Source: CAISKJ01 sp046351555
GTDB taxonomy: Bacteria; Myxococcota_A; Polyangia; Polyangiales; Ga0077539
Assembly: GCA_046351555.1 (NCBI GenBank)
Contig: JAXLYI010000015.1
Location: 182,089 to 246,088, forward strand
Length of the DNA: 64,000 nt
Reading direction: 5' to 3'
The notes beneath the pieces were generated by a model that did not search any database, was not told where the DNA came from, and was given only the letters and a program-made list of their open reading frames with translations. The position numbers and the translations under genes were made by a program. Each line of letters begins with the position of its first letter. Within the stretch, counting starts at the first letter, position 1. Positions 63,001-64,000 of this stretch are shown here, in pieces.

Positions 63001-63885
63001 GCCCTCCGCGCCGGCGGCACCGTGGTGTGCTGGGGCTCCAACAGCCAGGGCCAGATCGGCGACGGCACCAACACCAACCGCCCGCTCCCGACGCCCGTGA
63101 TGGGCATCACCAACGCGGTCGAGATCCGCTCGGGCGACTACCACACCTGCGCGCGCCTCATGACCGGCGAGCTCCGCTGCTGGGGCTACAACTACTACGG
63201 CGAGCTCGGCGACAGCTCGATGATCAACCGCAACGTGCCAGTGGCCGTGATGGCGATCAACGACGCCGTGCAGCTCAGCGCCGGCGCCAACTACAACTGC
63301 GCGCGGCGCGCGAGCGGGCAGATCCACTGCTGGGGCCGCAACATCGAGTCGCAGCTCGGCGACGGCTTCCGCACCAACCGCTCGGTGCCGTACCCCGTGC
63401 AGGCCGCGACCGCGACCACCTCGGTGGAGATCGCCCAGGGCGGCTTCACCGACTTCTACTCGGACTACTACCGGAGCTACGGGCGGACGGGCCCGAGCAC
63501 GGTGCTCGGCTGGGGCTGGAGCTACCCCAACCGGTCGAGCGTGATCGCGGCGCTCGCGTCGGTCGACCGCAACGTGCGCGTCTTCGTGTTCGGCGAGCCG
63601 GTGGACAACGAGTGCGAGCTCCGCACCGACGGCTCGACGTGGTGCCGCGGCCGCAACGAGTTCGGGCAGATCGGCAACGGCACCACGAGCTTCGTCGAGG
63701 CGAGCTTCATCCGGCTCTCGGCGGACTGGTCGGTGATCCGCCTCGGGCGCGGCTACGGCAGCCCCTGCGCGGTCGAGCGGACGCGCGGCCGCGCGCTCTG
63801 CTGGGGCTGGGCGGGCTTCGGCAACCTCGCGGCCACCGGCGCGACGGGCCTGAGCCTCCGGCCGTACGAAGTCTTCATGCCCTGA
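60031..63885 (+). CDS. Lipoprotein with Cys modules and RCC1 beta-propeller
   Basis: 1284 aa. ATG at 60031 with AAAGGTG 7 nt upstream; lipobox LLAGC. A long Asp-Ala-Pro linker (DAAPDAAPDVADMDAP and repeats, about 40-90) leads to about 15 Cys units (90-570): CGACGTACTIANG, FADCDGAPGNGCEVDT, CGACGMRCAAGALCGSGRC and similar. From about 570 to the end are RCC1-type repeats, each with CWG and GQLGDG motifs (VVCWGLNSRGQLGDNTTT, VVCWGSNSQGQIGDGTNT), forming one or two seven-bladed propellers. RCC1 in bacteria is rare outside myxobacteria and relatives. Surface-anchored, ligand unknown. Confidence 0.9.
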   Translation: MPTVFPRWSAALAALALSLLAGCGGDAVVGGRLDAGNDLSPPDVAPDAPDDSPPDAAPDAAPDVADMDAPDAAPDAAPDVADAADAAEVDAGCASDMDCAGNPAGNVCDRVTGRCVQCATSMDTCPAAQHCDPATNTCVAGCRADEGCTAPAADGGVAARRCDTATNACVECVTDAHCAGGRLCRGGVCVLACMATGCPSGQTCCTGGCVDAQTNVENCGACGTACTIANGTPACRAGACAVAMCDEGFADCDGAPGNGCEVDTRLTTAHCGGCGRECAAVPGAVAACVMSACRSTCVSGSGDCDMNAANGCETTLTTDVDNCGACGSRCPAPPNGAAACAAGICGVGACNAGFGNCDRDPMNGCETNLQTSESHCGACGMACATGLVCDAGRCVPPCPGGFTRCGSTCAALDYDPMNCGACGMRCAAGALCGSGRCVAACTTGQTACAGGCTSLQTDPENCGACGTRCPTGNTCMGGMCRVTCVTGQTICSGACADLQTSLLHCGACGNACGAGEQCMAGRCVLTCRAPQVVCGAECADLSRDPNHCGTCERVCPTGCFGGDCARVDTLSAGLYNNCARYTSGRVYCWGINGSNSTTTQNMLTSTGGTWGHRATPVLIVGTNGVPIEGITQVVVGNNRACALNGDGAVVCWGLNVALGAVSGLPAASALVARETQFCALGRDGQVYCWDGLPRASTAPALTPEPALPSAPAEIARGVGFTCARLASGAVSCWGTGTSGQLGNGASANSTTPVAVRGLTDAAQLVAGRDFACARRADRSVVCWGLNSRGQLGDNTTTTRNAPVAVMGLTDAVLLTAGLRHACAYSLSRGIVCWGENLSGQLGDGTTVNRSTPVVVPGFMVPQRVLTAYDHHTCAVGNDNRVQCWGGNTFGEANGGTELSPTPRAVQFGGADLEGLVDLQVGQAQTYALMATTQWRCALHRDGRVFCWGTSVTGNESGQLGDGTTTQRAVPQPVTGLTDARQIAVGWQHACALRAGGTVVCWGSNSQGQIGDGTNTNRPLPTPVMGITNAVEIRSGDYHTCARLMTGELRCWGYNYYGELGDSSMINRNVPVAVMAINDAVQLSAGANYNCARRASGQIHCWGRNIESQLGDGFRTNRSVPYPVQAATATTSVEIAQGGFTDFYSDYYRSYGRTGPSTVLGWGWSYPNRSSVIAALASVDRNVRVFVFGEPVDNECELRTDGSTWCRGRNEFGQIGNGTTSFVEASFIRLSADWSVIRLGRGYGSPCAVERTRGRALCWGWAGFGNLAATGATGLSLRPYEVFMP
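60190..60273 (+). repeat. Two 36-nt copies of the linker repeat shared with 33349
   Basis: Identical 36-nt strings at 60190-60225 and 60238-60273 match the single copy at 33349-33384, all in the same frame of lipoprotein linkers. The 12-nt spacer between the two copies encodes the MDAP step, which recurs after the copy at 33349. Confidence 0.85.
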
Positions 63886-63896
63886 CCCCGGGACGT

Positions 63897-63920
63897 GGCC
63901 CCGTGGTACTCCACGGGGCC
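63897..63920 (+). terminator. Perfect 10-bp stem-loop between two genes, abutting a start codon
   Basis: GGCCCCGTGG (63897-63906), loop TACT, CCACGGGGCC (63911-63920). It lies 12 nt after the RCC1 gene stop and ends on the base before the ATG at 63921. No T-tract. It may terminate the RCC1 transcript, or mask the ribosome site of the next gene; the ATG has no other visible site. Confidence 0.55.
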
Positions 63921-64000
63921 ATGCACCGCGACCTCAAGGGCGCCGTGGCGCGCCTCAAGGTCGGCGCCTCGAGGCGGGGGACCGGGTTCCTCGTCCACGG
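63921..64000 (+). CDS. Start of a possible trypsin-like protein, 3' partial
   Basis: ATG at 63921 opens MHRDLKGAVARLKVGASRRGTGFLVH and the frame runs off the window. The string GTGFLV preceded by a short basic helix is typical of the first strands of trypsin-like (S1) serine peptidases. With 26 residues this is only a hint. The hairpin at 63897-63920 sits directly before the start. Confidence 0.4.
   Translation, partial: MHRDLKGAVARLKVGASRRGTGFLVH

Overview
The window looks like a chromosome segment of a myxobacterium (Myxococcota, probably class Polyangia, Sandaracinaceae-like). The DNA is extremely GC-rich and codons end almost always in G or C. GTG starts are frequent. An unusually large share of genes encode exported lipoproteins with Asp-Ala-Pro-rich linkers, disulfide-rich repeats and beta-propellers, and there are Ser/Thr kinase and hybrid histidine kinase genes. 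The taxon is an inference from gene content; there is no rRNA here to test it.

Layout. 1-3.1 kb: the 3' part of a NACHT-type conflict NTPase with a C-terminal formylglycine-generating-enzyme-like domain, reading frame broken twice. 3.1-8.4 kb: an alkyltransferase-like gene, then an ArsR/methyltransferase regulator (SahR-like) translationally coupled to metH, with a good promoter and a dyad operator over the regulator's start. 8.4-13.4 kb: minus-strand genes (GDP-mannose mannosyl hydrolase, a dodecin with a Gly/Tyr/Arg/Gln-rich tail, a pectinacetylesterase-like lipoprotein, unknowns) ending in a 332-bp long inverted repeat. 13.4-26.8 kb: metabolic and envelope genes (BoxD/PaaZ-type aldehyde dehydrogenase, YghU, PDZ and TonB-C-like lipoproteins, tRNA-Val, a 958-aa carboxypeptidase-regulatory-repeat protein, coniferyl-aldehyde-type dehydrogenase). 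26.8-35.2 kb: a divergent esterase/glycosidase-like pair and two large cysteine-rich lipoproteins. 35.2-39.3 kb: OsmC, CysM, GNAT, and an exported caspase-like protein. 39.3-39.9 kb: a second, larger inverted-repeat element. 40-49.3 kb: propeller lipoprotein, cupin protein, type 2 IPP isomerase, a kinase-TPR pair, a frameshifted cysteine-rich lipoprotein, and an ExbB/ExbD pair. 49.3-54.6 kb: rhomboid-like protein, NadC-BirA pair, an HD-hydrolase/P-loop-kinase fusion, ABC-F ATPase. 54.6-60 kb: a three-gene sulfur-handling operon (SQR-like flavoprotein, DUF1641-DsrC fusion, DsrE) and a hybrid histidine kinase. 60-64 kb: a 1284-aa RCC1-propeller lipoprotein and the start of a possible trypsin-like protein.

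The least described items are the DUF1641-DsrC fusion operon, the dodecin with a disordered tail, the two long inverted-repeat elements sitting between divergent genes, the HD-kinase fusion, and the family of lipoproteins that share linkers and Cys modules but carry different propellers.
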